Part shown: positions 7,784-17,490 of the stretch, piece after piece | Numbering within the stretch: the first letter of the stretch is position 1 | How the letters are laid out: each line of letters begins with the position of its first letter | Assembly: GCF_002836475.1 (NCBI RefSeq) | Contig: NZ_PJBJ01000026.1 | Coordinates: 1-64,000, forward strand | Origin: Flavobacterium sp. ALD4 | GTDB lineage: Bacteria; Bacteroidota; Bacteroidia; Flavobacteriales; Flavobacteriaceae | Reading direction: 5' to 3' | Length of the DNA stretch: 64,000 nucleotides | Program-made: the position numbers and the translations under genes | The notes under the pieces: generated by a model | Told to the model about the DNA's origin: nothing | Seen by the model: the letters and a program-made list of their open reading frames with translations, nothing else | The model's database searches: none

Positions 7784-8908
7784 ATGAAAAAAATATACCT
7801 CGATAACGCATCAACGACAGCCATAAGACCGGAAGTCATTCAAGAAATGACAAAAGTAATGGCGGAAGATTTCGGAAATCCTTCCTCAACACACAGTTTT
7901 GGACGAAATGCGAAAAGTGTTCTGGAACTTTCCAGAAAATCAATTGCCAAGCAGTTGAATGCTTCTGCGCAAGAAATTATTTTTACCTCCTGTGGAACGG
8001 AAGCCAACAATTGGATCCTTCGCTCTGCTGTGGCAGATTTGAAAGTAAAGCGGATTATTACCAGTAAAATAGAGCATCATGCCGTTTTATACACGGTTCA
8101 GGCATTGCAAAGGGAATTTGGGATTCAAGTAGATTACGTAGCAGTCAAGCCAAATGGAGAAATAGATATCACGCATTTAGTCGAATTATTAGCACAGAAT
8201 CATAAAACGCTAGTGAGTCTGATGCATGTCAACAATGAAATAGGAACCGTTTTAGACCTGAACAGAGTCGTACCTATATGCAAACAGTACAATGCGCTAT
8301 TGCACTCTGATACCGTTCAGTCCATTGGAAAGAAGGAAATCGACCTGCAGGAACTACCCATTGATTTTTTAGTGGCCAGTGCCCATAAATTCCACGGACC
8401 TAAGGGCGTGGGATTTGCTTTTGTGCGAAAAAATTCAGGCTTACAGCCATTGTTTTATGGTGGCGAACAAGAAAAGGGATTGCGACCCGGAACGGAAGCG
8501 CTACACCAAATAGCAGGGATGGCAAAAGCTTTGGAGCTTTCTTATGCCAATTTAGAAGCAGAGAGAGCTCAGATTTCCGACTTGAAAAAGTATTTGATAG
8601 AACGACTTGAAATTGATTTCCCTTTATTTACAATGAATGGAAGCCAAGATGGTTTTTACAATATGCTGAACGTTTTATTGCCTTTTCCAGAGGACAAAAC
8701 AGCTATGATTTTATTTAATTTGGACATGAAAGGCATTGCGGTCTCCCGAGGAAGTGCCTGCCAAAGCGGAAGCATCAGAGCATCACATGTATTAGCTGAA
8801 ATGCTTTCAGATGAAGATTTAAGAAAGCCAAGTCTGCGCATTTCATTTAGCCACAACAATTCGAAAGAAGATATAGATTTGTTAATGGATGCTTTAAAAA
8901 GTATTTAA
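7784..8908 (+). CDS. Cysteine desulfurase (NifS/IscS-like, class V aminotransferase)
   Basis: Start chosen at ATG 7784 (374 residues, MKKIYLDNASTTAIRPEV), which matches the family N-terminus; an upstream ATG at 7745 would lie before the promoter box. The PLP lysine is K202 in SAHKFHGPKG. The catalytic persulfide cysteine is C326 in SRGSACQSGS. It takes sulfur from cysteine for Fe-S cluster or thio-nucleoside synthesis. No iscU, sufE or mnmA lies next to it, so its sulfur acceptor is unknown. The short active-site loop around the cysteine is of the NifS/IscS kind rather than the SufS kind. Confidence 0.92.
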   Translation: MKKIYLDNASTTAIRPEVIQEMTKVMAEDFGNPSSTHSFGRNAKSVLELSRKSIAKQLNASAQEIIFTSCGTEANNWILRSAVADLKVKRIITSKIEHHAVLYTVQALQREFGIQVDYVAVKPNGEIDITHLVELLAQNHKTLVSLMHVNNEIGTVLDLNRVVPICKQYNALLHSDTVQSIGKKEIDLQELPIDFLVASAHKFHGPKGVGFAFVRKNSGLQPLFYGGEQEKGLRPGTEALHQIAGMAKALELSYANLEAERAQISDLKKYLIERLEIDFPLFTMNGSQDGFYNMLNVLLPFPEDKTAMILFNLDMKGIAVSRGSACQSGSIRASHVLAEMLSDEDLRKPSLRISFSHNNSKEDIDLLMDALKSI

Positions 8909-8964
8909 ATAAAAGAATCCTTCTCATTAAACTGCCCCCCATAAGAAAGGTCAATTTGGGCATT

Positions 8965-10203
8965 TCACAAGGGGGTTTTGTACACTTCTTCATTTTCAAC
9001 GGGGATCGCTTCTTTTGCTTTCCTTTTTTCTTCTATAATCGTTTTCCTTTTTTTAGCTGTAATCATTAATCCCAGCATCATTATGATTGCAGTCATTAAA
9101 ATCACTTGAATAATTAATGACTTATTGACTAATAATATCCTTTGCTCAGGAGCTATACCTAGGAATAACAAAATAGTAATAAGCCCTCTAGGTGCTACAA
9201 AAAGCAGTGGGAATAGGGGGATTTTAGAAACTTTGAGCTGAATGAAACGCAAAAGAAAAAGAATTACCACAATTCCGATAGCCCAGACAAGCGTATCTGC
9301 ATTTATAATTTCGGCGGTTTTGATTAAATACCCAAATAAAAGAAAGAATAATGCTCTAACCAGAAAGGTAGCTTCGATTATCAACTCTTTAAACTTGCTA
9401 ACCTCCTTGTTCAACAAGTCAAGTCTAAATTGTTGTGTCCATCGATAATGTTTTAATTCATCTAAGTTACCGATTGACAATCCAAAAACAAGGATAAAAA
9501 TAAGTGCTGGTAAATGAAATATTTTTGATATTTCATAAATTAGAATAATTAATAGGACTATTGGAACAAACTTAATATGATGCTGAATTTTATTTAAGAG
9601 AAAAGACAGTAATATAGTTGCCACAAAAGAGATTGCGATTATAATCAATATTTCTAAACAAAAATAACCAAAGGTTTCTAATCCGAAGCTGGTGTTGTAT
9701 GCGATGAAATTGAAGAAAATAACTCCGAAAATATCAGATAAACTACTTTCGTAAATAATAAACTCTTTTTGATTCGAACTAAGATTTCTTACACTTGGAA
9801 TCGCAATAGCACTACTGATCACACAAAAAGGAATCGCATTTATTAGACTTTCCCTAAAAGAATATCCTCCGTAATATTGTAATAAATAGGCAAGCGAAAA
9901 AGCTAAAATAACTAAAGGAAGGAAAGCGCCAATAGATGATTTTTTTATCAGTCCAACTTTAGATTTGTTGAGTTCTAGTTCTAAAGAACCTTCTAATACA
10001 ATAAGAATAAGTCCAATCGTGCCTAATACTGGTAACGTATCGGTAAGATCTGGAAGGTTTATATCAAAAAAGAAGGTGATCTCTCTGACCATCCAGCCTA
10101 AAAGTAATAATAATATAACGGAAGGTATTTTTGTCCTTGCGGCTGTAAGGTCAAATAAGTATGCGATGAGCAACAGTAGACAAAGTGAAATTATGATTGT
10201 CAT
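8965..10203 (-). CDS. Cation:proton antiporter (CPA family)
   Basis: A 412-residue, strongly hydrophobic protein with about 12 membrane segments. Signature pieces include the N-terminal TKIPSVILLLLLGW, GLILIVLEGSLELE, SSAIAIPSVRN and YESSLSDIFGVIFFN. Around the last, the conserved acidic residue of the CPA ion site is Asp. A charged cytoplasmic tail rich in K and E follows the last segment. Members exchange Na+ or K+ for H+ across the inner membrane; which ion cannot be told. It is convergent with the desulfurase gene. Confidence 0.85.
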   Translation of the reverse strand: MTIIISLCLLLLIAYLFDLTAARTKIPSVILLLLLGWMVREITFFFDINLPDLTDTLPVLGTIGLILIVLEGSLELELNKSKVGLIKKSSIGAFLPLVILAFSLAYLLQYYGGYSFRESLINAIPFCVISSAIAIPSVRNLSSNQKEFIIYESSLSDIFGVIFFNFIAYNTSFGLETFGYFCLEILIIIAISFVATILLSFLLNKIQHHIKFVPIVLLIILIYEISKIFHLPALIFILVFGLSIGNLDELKHYRWTQQFRLDLLNKEVSKFKELIIEATFLVRALFFLLFGYLIKTAEIINADTLVWAIGIVVILFLLRFIQLKVSKIPLFPLLFVAPRGLITILLFLGIAPEQRILLVNKSLIIQVILMTAIIMMLGLMITAKKRKTIIEEKRKAKEAIPVENEEVYKTPL

Positions 10204-10426
10204 AGAAAATTAATTATATTTTTTAACTTTTAATGGTTTCCATTACTTATAATGGAGCTCTATTTTGTGAAATATAATACATTAGCTTGTTAAAACATAG
10301 ACATATTTTTAAATATAGAAAAATAGTTGCTGTATGGCATCGTTTTTTAGGTCTAATAAACTGTAAGTAAATGCTCTAATTTTTAATTTTTACCGAGTCT
10401 TTTTTTTAAAAAAAAAGTAAAATCAG

Positions 10427-12649
10427 CTACAATTCTGCATATTTCTCCATTATTAGTCGAGCTTTAAAAAAACACAAGGTGGATTCCGCGCCCTGATTTA
10501 TATTAATGTGTTTGTCTTCTAGACCGTCATAAGAAGCGCCGTTCTCTGGGTTATACATAATTTGTTTCAGATGATTATTGCCTAAAAACCAAATAAAAGC
10601 CAGCTTTAATTGATCTTTATATTTTCTGTTTTTGGTGACATCATTAAACAAATCTAAAGCAATAATCGTAGTGGCCACTTCAATAGGTTGTTCTCCGTAA
10701 AAATACCTTTCGTTTTCTTTTTTAAACCATCCTCTGTTTGAGATTACCTTGAGTTGACCTTTCATGAAATATTGGGATAGCAGAAAGTCAAAGGTAATGA
10801 TTGCTATTTTTTTATATTTCATCTTTCCGGTAACTAGGTAACTATACATCATCGCCTCTGGTAACACATTGTTGGCATAGGTCATATAGTCTTCATACCA
10901 ACACCAATTGACATCTGAATTAATATGATAGTGCCGCAATAATTCATCTGCCAATTTTTCCATCTGTTTTTCAATTTTCGGGTCTTTATAAATGGAGTAG
11001 TAGTTGTAGAGCCCTTTTAAAGCATAGGCCATAGCCCTTGGAGAACTGAAATCATCGATTCTTACAATCGCTTTATCCCAGCATCTTTTTGCTCTTACCA
11101 CTATTTCTATAGGGAGTGTTTTTTTATGCGCTAGCGTCGTTCCTAGGCTCCATAAAGCTCTTCCATTGGCGTCTTCGAGATTGACTTCATGATTTTGTGT
11201 GGTCAATTCATTGTTATAGTCTTTGTAATTGTCAAACCAGCCATTTGGTCTCTGGATTCCCTCTATATATCTTAGATAGGTGTGTGCCAATGAAATGGTT
11301 TCGTCGTTAGGCTTAAGTTTATGATACATGACCATGTTTATTAATGCCCTTGCATTGTCATCCAATGTATATCCTGATGCAGGATCGGGCTCGCTAAATT
11401 TAGAAAATTGGAGTATGCCAAAATTAGTCGTAAGGTTTTTAATATGATCCAGCTTTATCGGTGGAAAACAGAAATTCAAATTATCTTCTTTGGTTGTCAA
11501 TTGATCAAAAAGCAGTCTGTATTGAATTGCAATATTCCCCCATGAGGTCACATGTGACTGTGAAAAAGCATTTTTGCCCATATTAATTCGTTCCTCTTTA
11601 TTTTCAATAAGCCATACTATTGCTTCTTTGAACTCCGCAGAATCGTTAAATTTGTTTAGTAAAATGCCTGTACTCTGTTCAAGCATTTCAACTGCATGGG
11701 GAATTGGCGTGGAGATTACAGTACAGCCGCAACTCATGGCATAAGCAAAAGTTCCGCTCACGGCCTGGTTGGGATCTTTGGATGAAAATAAATAAATATC
11801 GGATAATGTCAAATATTCCAAAAGCTGTTTTAATTCCACGTATTCATTGATAAAAACGACGTTGTCTTGTAAATAGAGTTCGTCCACAATTGAGGCCAGT
11901 TTTTTGCGATATTTCTCCCCTTCGTTTTTGATGATTTCGGGATGTGTTTTTCCAATTATCAAATAAAGTAAACTGGGATGTTTTTTTATGATTTCAGGTA
12001 AAGCGAATAATGTTGTTTCAATATTTTTATTCTCACTGATCAATCCAAAAGTGGAAAGCACAATCCTGTCGGAATACTTGTAGCTGTCTTTTAATTTTTC
12101 TTTTTGTTCCCATAACACATTGTGATTACCGTGCGGAATTACTTGAGTTTTTGAAATGGGACAGTTATAGTAGTTTGTCAAAATCTCTTGCGATTTTTTG
12201 GTGAGGACTACTATGCGATCTGACAGATCGGCGAGGGCATTGACTATTTTTTTTCTTTTTTGATCAGGATTTGGGAGGACAGTATGAAATATTGTGGCAA
12301 TTGGTTTATTTAAAGCCAGTATAAATGCAAGGATATAATCACCATATTCACCACCGAAAAGCCCAAATTCATGTTGGATACAAACGAGACCAATGTCTTT
12401 ACGCTCATTTATTTGTTCGGCTACAGACCGGTATTCATCTAAGTTAGTAGCCGATAGGGTATAAGTTACTTCTTGATTGTATTTGTATTCGATGCCATTA
12501 TTCTGTAAAGCACATATCTCAACGGGAAGGGTATCCCCGAATACGATTTTTACGGCATTTACAACATCGTTTGAAAAAGTTGCTAATCCACACTCTCGAG
12601 GTGGATAAGAACTTACGATTAGCATTTTTAATCCTTTCTCAAGTCTCAT
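10427..12649 (-). CDS. GT4 glycosyltransferase fused to an alpha/alpha-toroid glycosidase-like domain
   Basis: A 740-residue, two-domain protein. Residues about 8-370 are a GT-B family 4 glycosyltransferase: LIVSSYPPRECGLATFS at the N-terminus, FGLISENKNIETTLFALPEI, then DIYLFSSKDPNQAVSGTFAYAM, the usual nucleotide-sugar site. Residues about 390-740 are helical, with repeated W/Y-rich blocks (SGYTLDDNARAL, RPNGWFDNYKDY, EDANGRALW, NWCWYEDYMTYANNVLPEAM), which is typical of an alpha/alpha-toroid. It lies 13 bases downstream of the GH130 gene. The pair suggests synthesis and phosphorolysis of a mannose-containing oligosaccharide; that is inference. Confidence 0.82.
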   Translation of the reverse strand: MRLEKGLKMLIVSSYPPRECGLATFSNDVVNAVKIVFGDTLPVEICALQNNGIEYKYNQEVTYTLSATNLDEYRSVAEQINERKDIGLVCIQHEFGLFGGEYGDYILAFILALNKPIATIFHTVLPNPDQKRKKIVNALADLSDRIVVLTKKSQEILTNYYNCPISKTQVIPHGNHNVLWEQKEKLKDSYKYSDRIVLSTFGLISENKNIETTLFALPEIIKKHPSLLYLIIGKTHPEIIKNEGEKYRKKLASIVDELYLQDNVVFINEYVELKQLLEYLTLSDIYLFSSKDPNQAVSGTFAYAMSCGCTVISTPIPHAVEMLEQSTGILLNKFNDSAEFKEAIVWLIENKEERINMGKNAFSQSHVTSWGNIAIQYRLLFDQLTTKEDNLNFCFPPIKLDHIKNLTTNFGILQFSKFSEPDPASGYTLDDNARALINMVMYHKLKPNDETISLAHTYLRYIEGIQRPNGWFDNYKDYNNELTTQNHEVNLEDANGRALWSLGTTLAHKKTLPIEIVVRAKRCWDKAIVRIDDFSSPRAMAYALKGLYNYYSIYKDPKIEKQMEKLADELLRHYHINSDVNWCWYEDYMTYANNVLPEAMMYSYLVTGKMKYKKIAIITFDFLLSQYFMKGQLKVISNRGWFKKENERYFYGEQPIEVATTIIALDLFNDVTKNRKYKDQLKLAFIWFLGNNHLKQIMYNPENGASYDGLEDKHININQGAESTLCFFKARLIMEKYAEL

Positions 12650-12662
12650 ATTAAGATTTTAT

Positions 12663-13700
12663 TTATGGTTGTTTTTTTAGTTCATCAAGCAATTCGGTAA
12701 GGTTTATTTTAGCGACTGCAATATGAGTGTCAGCGGCGCCATAGTAGATATAAAGGTCATTTTCAAACAAGGCATAACCAGTGGGAAAGACAACATTATT
12801 AACGACACCCTCTTTTTCCCATTTTTTTGTTGGCGAAAACAGAGGGTAGGGTAATCTTGATAGTTCCATTTCAGGTTTTTCTAAATGGAATAAAGCAGCT
12901 TTAGCATGATATACCTTTCCGGTTGCAGTCTCATTTACACCATGATAAATTACCAACCAGCCCCAAGGAGTTTCAATAGGAGGAATTCCGCCGCCAATAT
13001 AATTCGTTTCATACGGGGCTTTAGGGTCTAGAATAATATGATCTGTCAGGTTCATTAGATAATCTTCCCAAAAGGATAAGGTTAGGTCTTCCCACTTGTC
13101 AAACTTAACAATCTGAATTCCGGGCCAAATACGGTGTAAAAGAACAAATTGACCCTTTATTTTTCTTGGAAAAAGAACTACATCTTTATCGCGTAATAAA
13201 CGGGTTTCGTCACCGACTAATCCAATTTCCGCAAAAAGATTATAGTATTGATGGTATTTTGGGTTTAACTTGGAATCGTTACATCTGTTTACATGACTTT
13301 CATATTCCTGATAGTTCACTAGAGGTGTGATTATTCCATGTTTTTCAAAATGAATTAAATCTTTGGAAGTGGCTAGTGCTCCCATGGCATTGATGCCATC
13401 ATAAGCGGTGTACGTTATGTAATAGGTATCTTCAATTTTCACAATTCTCGGGTCTTCGACCCCTTTTTTTTCATAATCGAAGTCTCTCAAAATAAGAGGC
13501 TTTTCCATTCTTTGTACTATTTTTGTAGGTCCCTCCATTTTTGCATAGCCTATGGTAGAAACGTTTCCTTCCTGTACGGCCCGGTATAAAATATGGACTG
13601 TATTTCCATCCTGATAAATACCAGGGTTTATGACGCCGTTATTTTCAAAATCTAAATTGGTGGGGCTTAAAATAACCCCTAGCTTTTCTACCGTAATCAT
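12663..13700 (-). CDS. GH130 glycoside phosphorylase (beta-mannoside-type)
   Basis: A 345-residue protein with the five-bladed beta-propeller pattern of GH130: NPGIYQDGNTVHILYRAV, the EDPRIVKIEDTYYITYTAYDG core, and later NYIGGGIPPIETPWGWLVIYHG and VVFPTGYALFENDLYIYYGAAD. GH130 enzymes reversibly phosphorolyse beta-1,2- or beta-1,4-mannosides to mannose-1-phosphate. There is no signal peptide, so it is cytoplasmic. It sits between mlaD-like and GT genes on the same strand, with 42 bases to the former. Confidence 0.88.
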   Translation of the reverse strand: MITVEKLGVILSPTNLDFENNGVINPGIYQDGNTVHILYRAVQEGNVSTIGYAKMEGPTKIVQRMEKPLILRDFDYEKKGVEDPRIVKIEDTYYITYTAYDGINAMGALATSKDLIHFEKHGIITPLVNYQEYESHVNRCNDSKLNPKYHQYYNLFAEIGLVGDETRLLRDKDVVLFPRKIKGQFVLLHRIWPGIQIVKFDKWEDLTLSFWEDYLMNLTDHIILDPKAPYETNYIGGGIPPIETPWGWLVIYHGVNETATGKVYHAKAALFHLEKPEMELSRLPYPLFSPTKKWEKEGVVNNVVFPTGYALFENDLYIYYGAADTHIAVAKINLTELLDELKKQP

Positions 13701-13742
13701 AATCGACTGTTTTGTGATTTCTTACTCAATCTCCTTTTAAGG

Positions 13743-14720
13743 CTACTTTTTTTGTTCCTTTCTCTTGTCTCTTTCTAATCTTCTGAAGTACCCTCGAAAG
13801 AGAAAGTTGTGTTTTAAAGCTTCTAAATTTTCGTTCAATTTGGCACTGGCCTCTTTGACATTAGTCATTGTAGAATCAATTTTATGAACAAGTTTGGGGT
13901 CATTGGCAAGATAGTTTAAAGCCCCTTTTCCATCTTTTATGTTGACAATGGTTTTGTTTAGATTAGTCACGACCTTCTTTACTTCCAAACTTGAATTATC
14001 TAAATTGCTAACGATTGTCTTTATGCTGTTGGCGATAGCCGTGTCTTTCAAAAGACCTATAACATTGTCTTTGTTGTTCATCGATTCAAGAAGTCTGTTT
14101 AAATTTTTCGTGGCCTTTGCTGTTTCTCGTCCCGATATTTTTAAGTAATACATGGTTTCTTTTAAATCTCTGGCTGTCTCAGCATCATTTAATAATAGAC
14201 CTATAGTTCCTTTTCCGTCATTAATTTCTTCGGCGATTGTAAGTAAGTTTTCAGTAAGTTGCGCTGCGTTTTCATTGGTTTTACTTAGAGTTTTCAAAAG
14301 ATCATCTGTACGGATGCGATTTAAAGAACGAATTTCATCTCCTGGTTCAACGGGAGGCTCCGTTCCTTTCCCTGGCAAGATGTTGATAATCATACTTCCT
14401 ACCAATCCGTCAGAACCTATCGTCGCCACAGCGTCTTTTTTTATGTGTTTAAAAATAGTATTGTTAATAATCATGTTCACTTTGATGTTAGTGTCATTGA
14501 TCATTTCAATGCCGCGCACTGTCCCCACATTTACTCCGGAATAGCGTACATTATTCCCTATCTGTAAACCATTTACATTAGTGAAAAGAGCTTCCAAATT
14601 ACTTGTTTTTCCAAACATACTTTGTTTATCTCCAATTAGATAGGTAGCTAAAACAAAAATTAGTAACCCTATTATTACAAAAAGGCCTAATCTTATTTTT
14701 TGTGATGTCGTTTTTTCCAT
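13743..14720 (-). CDS. MlaD/MCE family lipid-transport protein
   Basis: A 325-residue protein with one N-terminal membrane anchor (residues about 9-27). It is followed by an MCE domain (about 38-117: LEALFTNVNGLQIGNNVRYSG, VGTVRGIEMIND, GSDGLVGSMIINILPG) and a long helical region to residue about 300. MCE proteins are the periplasmic substrate-binding rings of phospholipid ABC transporters. Its gene follows the ATPase gene by 8 bases, completing an MlaE-F-D set. No mlaB- or mlaC-like gene is present. Confidence 0.88.
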   Translation of the reverse strand: MEKTTSQKIRLGLFVIIGLLIFVLATYLIGDKQSMFGKTSNLEALFTNVNGLQIGNNVRYSGVNVGTVRGIEMINDTNIKVNMIINNTIFKHIKKDAVATIGSDGLVGSMIINILPGKGTEPPVEPGDEIRSLNRIRTDDLLKTLSKTNENAAQLTENLLTIAEEINDGKGTIGLLLNDAETARDLKETMYYLKISGRETAKATKNLNRLLESMNNKDNVIGLLKDTAIANSIKTIVSNLDNSSLEVKKVVTNLNKTIVNIKDGKGALNYLANDPKLVHKIDSTMTNVKEASAKLNENLEALKHNFLFRGYFRRLERDKRKEQKK

Positions 14721-14728
14721 GTCTATAC

Positions 14729-15481
14729 TTATTTAAAGAAAGCCTGCACTTTTGGGTCTGTTGAATTCGATAAGTCATTAAAAGTGCCTTCGGCATAATT
14801 AATACCATCGACCAGTAAAATCATTCTATTTGAAATCACTCTGGCACAATCGACATCATGTGTAATGATGAGAGCTGATGTGTTGTATTTTTCTTGGATT
14901 GATTTCATCAATATCAATATTTCTTTAGCCGTGATAGGGTCTAATCCCGTGGTGGGTTCATCATAAAGAATTATCGTGGGTTGCAGGATTAGTGTTCTCG
15001 CCAAGGCAATTCTACGTTTCATACCGCCTGAAAGTTCGACTGGCATCAAGTCTATGGCATCAGCCAATCCCACATTCTCAAGGGCTTCCGTAACCAGTGG
15101 TGTAGTATCTTTTAATACTCCAAATTTTTTAGTATGACGTCGCAATGGGAACTCTAAATTTTCTCTCACGGTCATGGAATCATACAGCGCGCTTCCCTGA
15201 AAAAGAAATCCAATTTCTGTCCGTAGTTCATCCAGGGTTGCTCGGTTGAGTTCTCCAATTTCCTCTCCCATAACCATAATGGAACCGCTATCAGGCTTTT
15301 CCAGCCCAATAAGGCATTTAATCATTACGGATTTACCAGAACCGGATTTACCCATTATGACCAAGTTTTCTCCTTCATGTAAAATCATGTTAAAGCCATT
15401 TAAGACATGATTGTCCCCGTAGCTTTTTTTCAAGTCTTTGATCTCTATAATAATTTTTTTATTTTGGATAGTCGTACTCAT
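14729..15481 (-). CDS. ABC transporter ATP-binding protein, MlaF type
   Basis: A 250-residue ATPase. Walker A is GKSGSGKS, the signature motif is ELSGGMKRR (the SGGM form is typical of MlaF), Walker B is IILYDEPTTGLDP, and the switch His is in ITHDV. It energises the MlaE permease for phospholipid movement between the membranes. It lies 6 bases after the permease gene. Confidence 0.92.
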   Translation of the reverse strand: MSTTIQNKKIIIEIKDLKKSYGDNHVLNGFNMILHEGENLVIMGKSGSGKSVMIKCLIGLEKPDSGSIMVMGEEIGELNRATLDELRTEIGFLFQGSALYDSMTVRENLEFPLRRHTKKFGVLKDTTPLVTEALENVGLADAIDLMPVELSGGMKRRIALARTLILQPTIILYDEPTTGLDPITAKEILILMKSIQEKYNTSALIITHDVDCARVISNRMILLVDGINYAEGTFNDLSNSTDPKVQAFFK

Positions 15482-15487
15482 AATTAG

Positions 15488-16270
15488 TTATAAATCATAA
15501 AATATATCAGTAACAAAAACAGCAATAAAATCAATAATGAAAAGGAGCATAGAGGTATAAACTACCGCAGAATTAGCGGCCAGACCAACCCCTGCTGTTC
15601 CTTTTTTGCAATAATATCCTTTAAAGCACCCCACCAGTCCTATAGCAAAACCAAAAAAGAAACTTTTGATTGTGGCAGGTATCAGGTCTCCAAAATCCAA
15701 AGCATTAAAGACCTGATTGAAATACAGTAAAAAAGATACGTGCCCTTTTATATTTTCAACCAAATACGATCCAAAAAGAGCGATGGCATCTCCGAAAAAG
15801 ACGAGTATAGGAAGCATTAAAGTGGTAGCCATAATTCGAGTGACTACTAAGTATTTGAATGGATTAGTACCGGAAACCTCCATCGCGTCAATTTGTTCCG
15901 TAACGCGCATGGACCCTAATTCAGCACCAATACCGGAACCAATACGTCCAGCACAAATCAAAGCGGTTATAATTGGACCTATTTCTCTAATTATCGAAAT
16001 GCTCACCATGGAGGGCATCCAAGAAACAGCGCCAAACTCAAGAAGAGTAGGGCGTGATTGTAAGGTGAAAACCAAACCAATTATGAATCCGGTAACGGCA
16101 ACCAATAATAAAGAACGATTCCCCATATAAAAGCATTGACGGAGAAACTCTTTAAATTCAAAGGGGCGTCTGAAAGACTCTCTGAAAAACCGACCTGCAA
16201 AAAAGGCAAGTTCGCCAATTTCAATCAAGAAAGATTTGACCAATTCGATTATTTTAAAAATGGCATTCAT
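15488..16270 (-). CDS. MlaE family ABC permease
   Basis: A 260-residue permease with the MlaE core: GNRSLLLVAVTGFIIGLVF, SMVSISIIREIGPIITALICAGRIGSGIGAELGSM (two adjoining blocks) and EQIDAMEVSGTNP. About five membrane segments. It is the first gene of the mlaE-F-D-GH130-GT transcription unit. Confidence 0.92.
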   Translation of the reverse strand: MNAIFKIIELVKSFLIEIGELAFFAGRFFRESFRRPFEFKEFLRQCFYMGNRSLLLVAVTGFIIGLVFTLQSRPTLLEFGAVSWMPSMVSISIIREIGPIITALICAGRIGSGIGAELGSMRVTEQIDAMEVSGTNPFKYLVVTRIMATTLMLPILVFFGDAIALFGSYLVENIKGHVSFLLYFNQVFNALDFGDLIPATIKSFFFGFAIGLVGCFKGYYCKKGTAGVGLAANSAVVYTSMLLFIIDFIAVFVTDIFYDL

Positions 16271-16618
16271 AGCTGTAATGAATTAATTTTCATAATGAGG
16301 TGCTACTCAAATATACAACTATTATGCTGATTATCAGGCATTTTAAATGTTGATAAACTGATTTTTTGATGATTTAATCGGAAAAAAAGAGTCTTTTATG
16401 CAGATAATAAAATATTTAGTAAATGCACTCTTATAAAAATGTTAAAAAAGGAAGTTGGTATTATTGGATAACGGAGTTTTTAGGTAGTGAACGCGTATAT
16501 AGTCTAAAAGACTTGCCTAGGGTTGTAAATCACGGTGTCTTTCCGAGTTTATTTAAATTACCGTTAGAACAGCTTTACTTAATGTAATAACAGCGTCAGT
16601 TCTCTTGCAGTTTTCAGG
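16271..16618. other. Non-coding gap with the probable mla promoter
   Basis: 348 bases between the PRPP-synthetase-like gene end and mlaE. On the minus strand TATATTTG (16315 to 16308) matches TAnnTTTG and lies about 38 bases before the mlaE ATG. I see no coding sequence and no clear terminator in the remainder. Confidence 0.5.
16308..16315 (-). promoter_or_regulatory. Candidate -7 box of the mlaE operon
   Basis: TATATTTG on the minus strand, an exact TAnnTTTG. No good -33 element was seen. Confidence 0.45.
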
Positions 16619-17485
16619 TTAGACAATCAACAAATCGCTAATGTCAATTCTATTACTTTCATGTGGAATCGTGTTGCAGGTAATAATTTCCTTGGCACCG
16701 GAATCTTTTATTTCTTGAAATGCATTTTCAGCAAATACAGCATGTACGCCGATACAAACAGGGGGTTTCATTGCGGCGTTTTTCAAATGACCGATGGTTT
16801 CAATCATGGTGCGTCCTGTCGAAATGATATCATCAACTAAAACGGGAACATAATCCTTATATTTTTCGAGATGAGGTATAGACACTTCGACATCACGGTC
16901 ACCATGCCTAATTTTCGTTAAAATAACATAGGGCGCATTGGCGTTTTTTGCGACCTCAGCAACCCATTGTTCACTTTCGCCATCAGGGCCAATCAAAATG
17001 GGTTTGTCAATAGTATATTTGATCCAGGCTGAAATATGATGAGCCGCATGGGATACTGTTGTAGGTATGCTGTAGATTTCAGATAAAGAACTTCTTCTAT
17101 GCAGGTGTGGGTCGATCGTGATTAAAGTATCTGCAAATTCAGAAATCAAATTTGCAAAATGGGTTGAGGTGACACATTCCCCAGTATTGAAGGCTTTGTC
17201 CTGACGCATATAGGCAAGATAAGGTACAATAAGACAAATGCTTTTTGCGCCAAATTCTTTTGCAGTCTTCGCCAAAAAGTAAAGCGGTAGCAATTTAGTG
17301 TCCGGCTCATGAAGGGTACAAACTAAAAACACTTTTTTATCTTTCACATTCGATAAAATCCGAACATATGTTTCCCCATCAGGAAAAGAACGAATTTCAA
17401 TCATTCCTTTTTCAGCCTTTTCTTTTTGAATAAGTATTTCTGTCAAATTTTCATTACCGGGTAAAGCAAAATATATTTTTTTCAT
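16619..17485 (-). CDS. Ribose-phosphate pyrophosphokinase-like protein (Prs paralog)
   Basis: A 288-residue protein, shorter than housekeeping PRPP synthetase (about 310-320). The conserved blocks are there: RSFPDGETYVRI, YLAYMRQDKAFNTGE, TIDPHLHR, ILIGPDGESEQW and the PRPP loop VLVDDIISTGRTM. It overlaps functionally with Prs, which makes PRPP from ribose-5-phosphate and ATP. Its gene starts 5 bases after the nucleoside-phosphorylase gene, a pairing suggesting that both handle ribose phosphates released from nucleotides. The true substrate is uncertain: ribose-5-phosphate or ribose-1,5-bisphosphate. Confidence 0.85.
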   Translation of the reverse strand: MKKIYFALPGNENLTEILIQKEKAEKGMIEIRSFPDGETYVRILSNVKDKKVFLVCTLHEPDTKLLPLYFLAKTAKEFGAKSICLIVPYLAYMRQDKAFNTGECVTSTHFANLISEFADTLITIDPHLHRRSSLSEIYSIPTTVSHAAHHISAWIKYTIDKPILIGPDGESEQWVAEVAKNANAPYVILTKIRHGDRDVEVSIPHLEKYKDYVPVLVDDIISTGRTMIETIGHLKNAAMKPPVCIGVHAVFAENAFQEIKDSGAKEIITCNTIPHESNRIDISDLLIV

Positions 17486-17490
17486 GCGCT

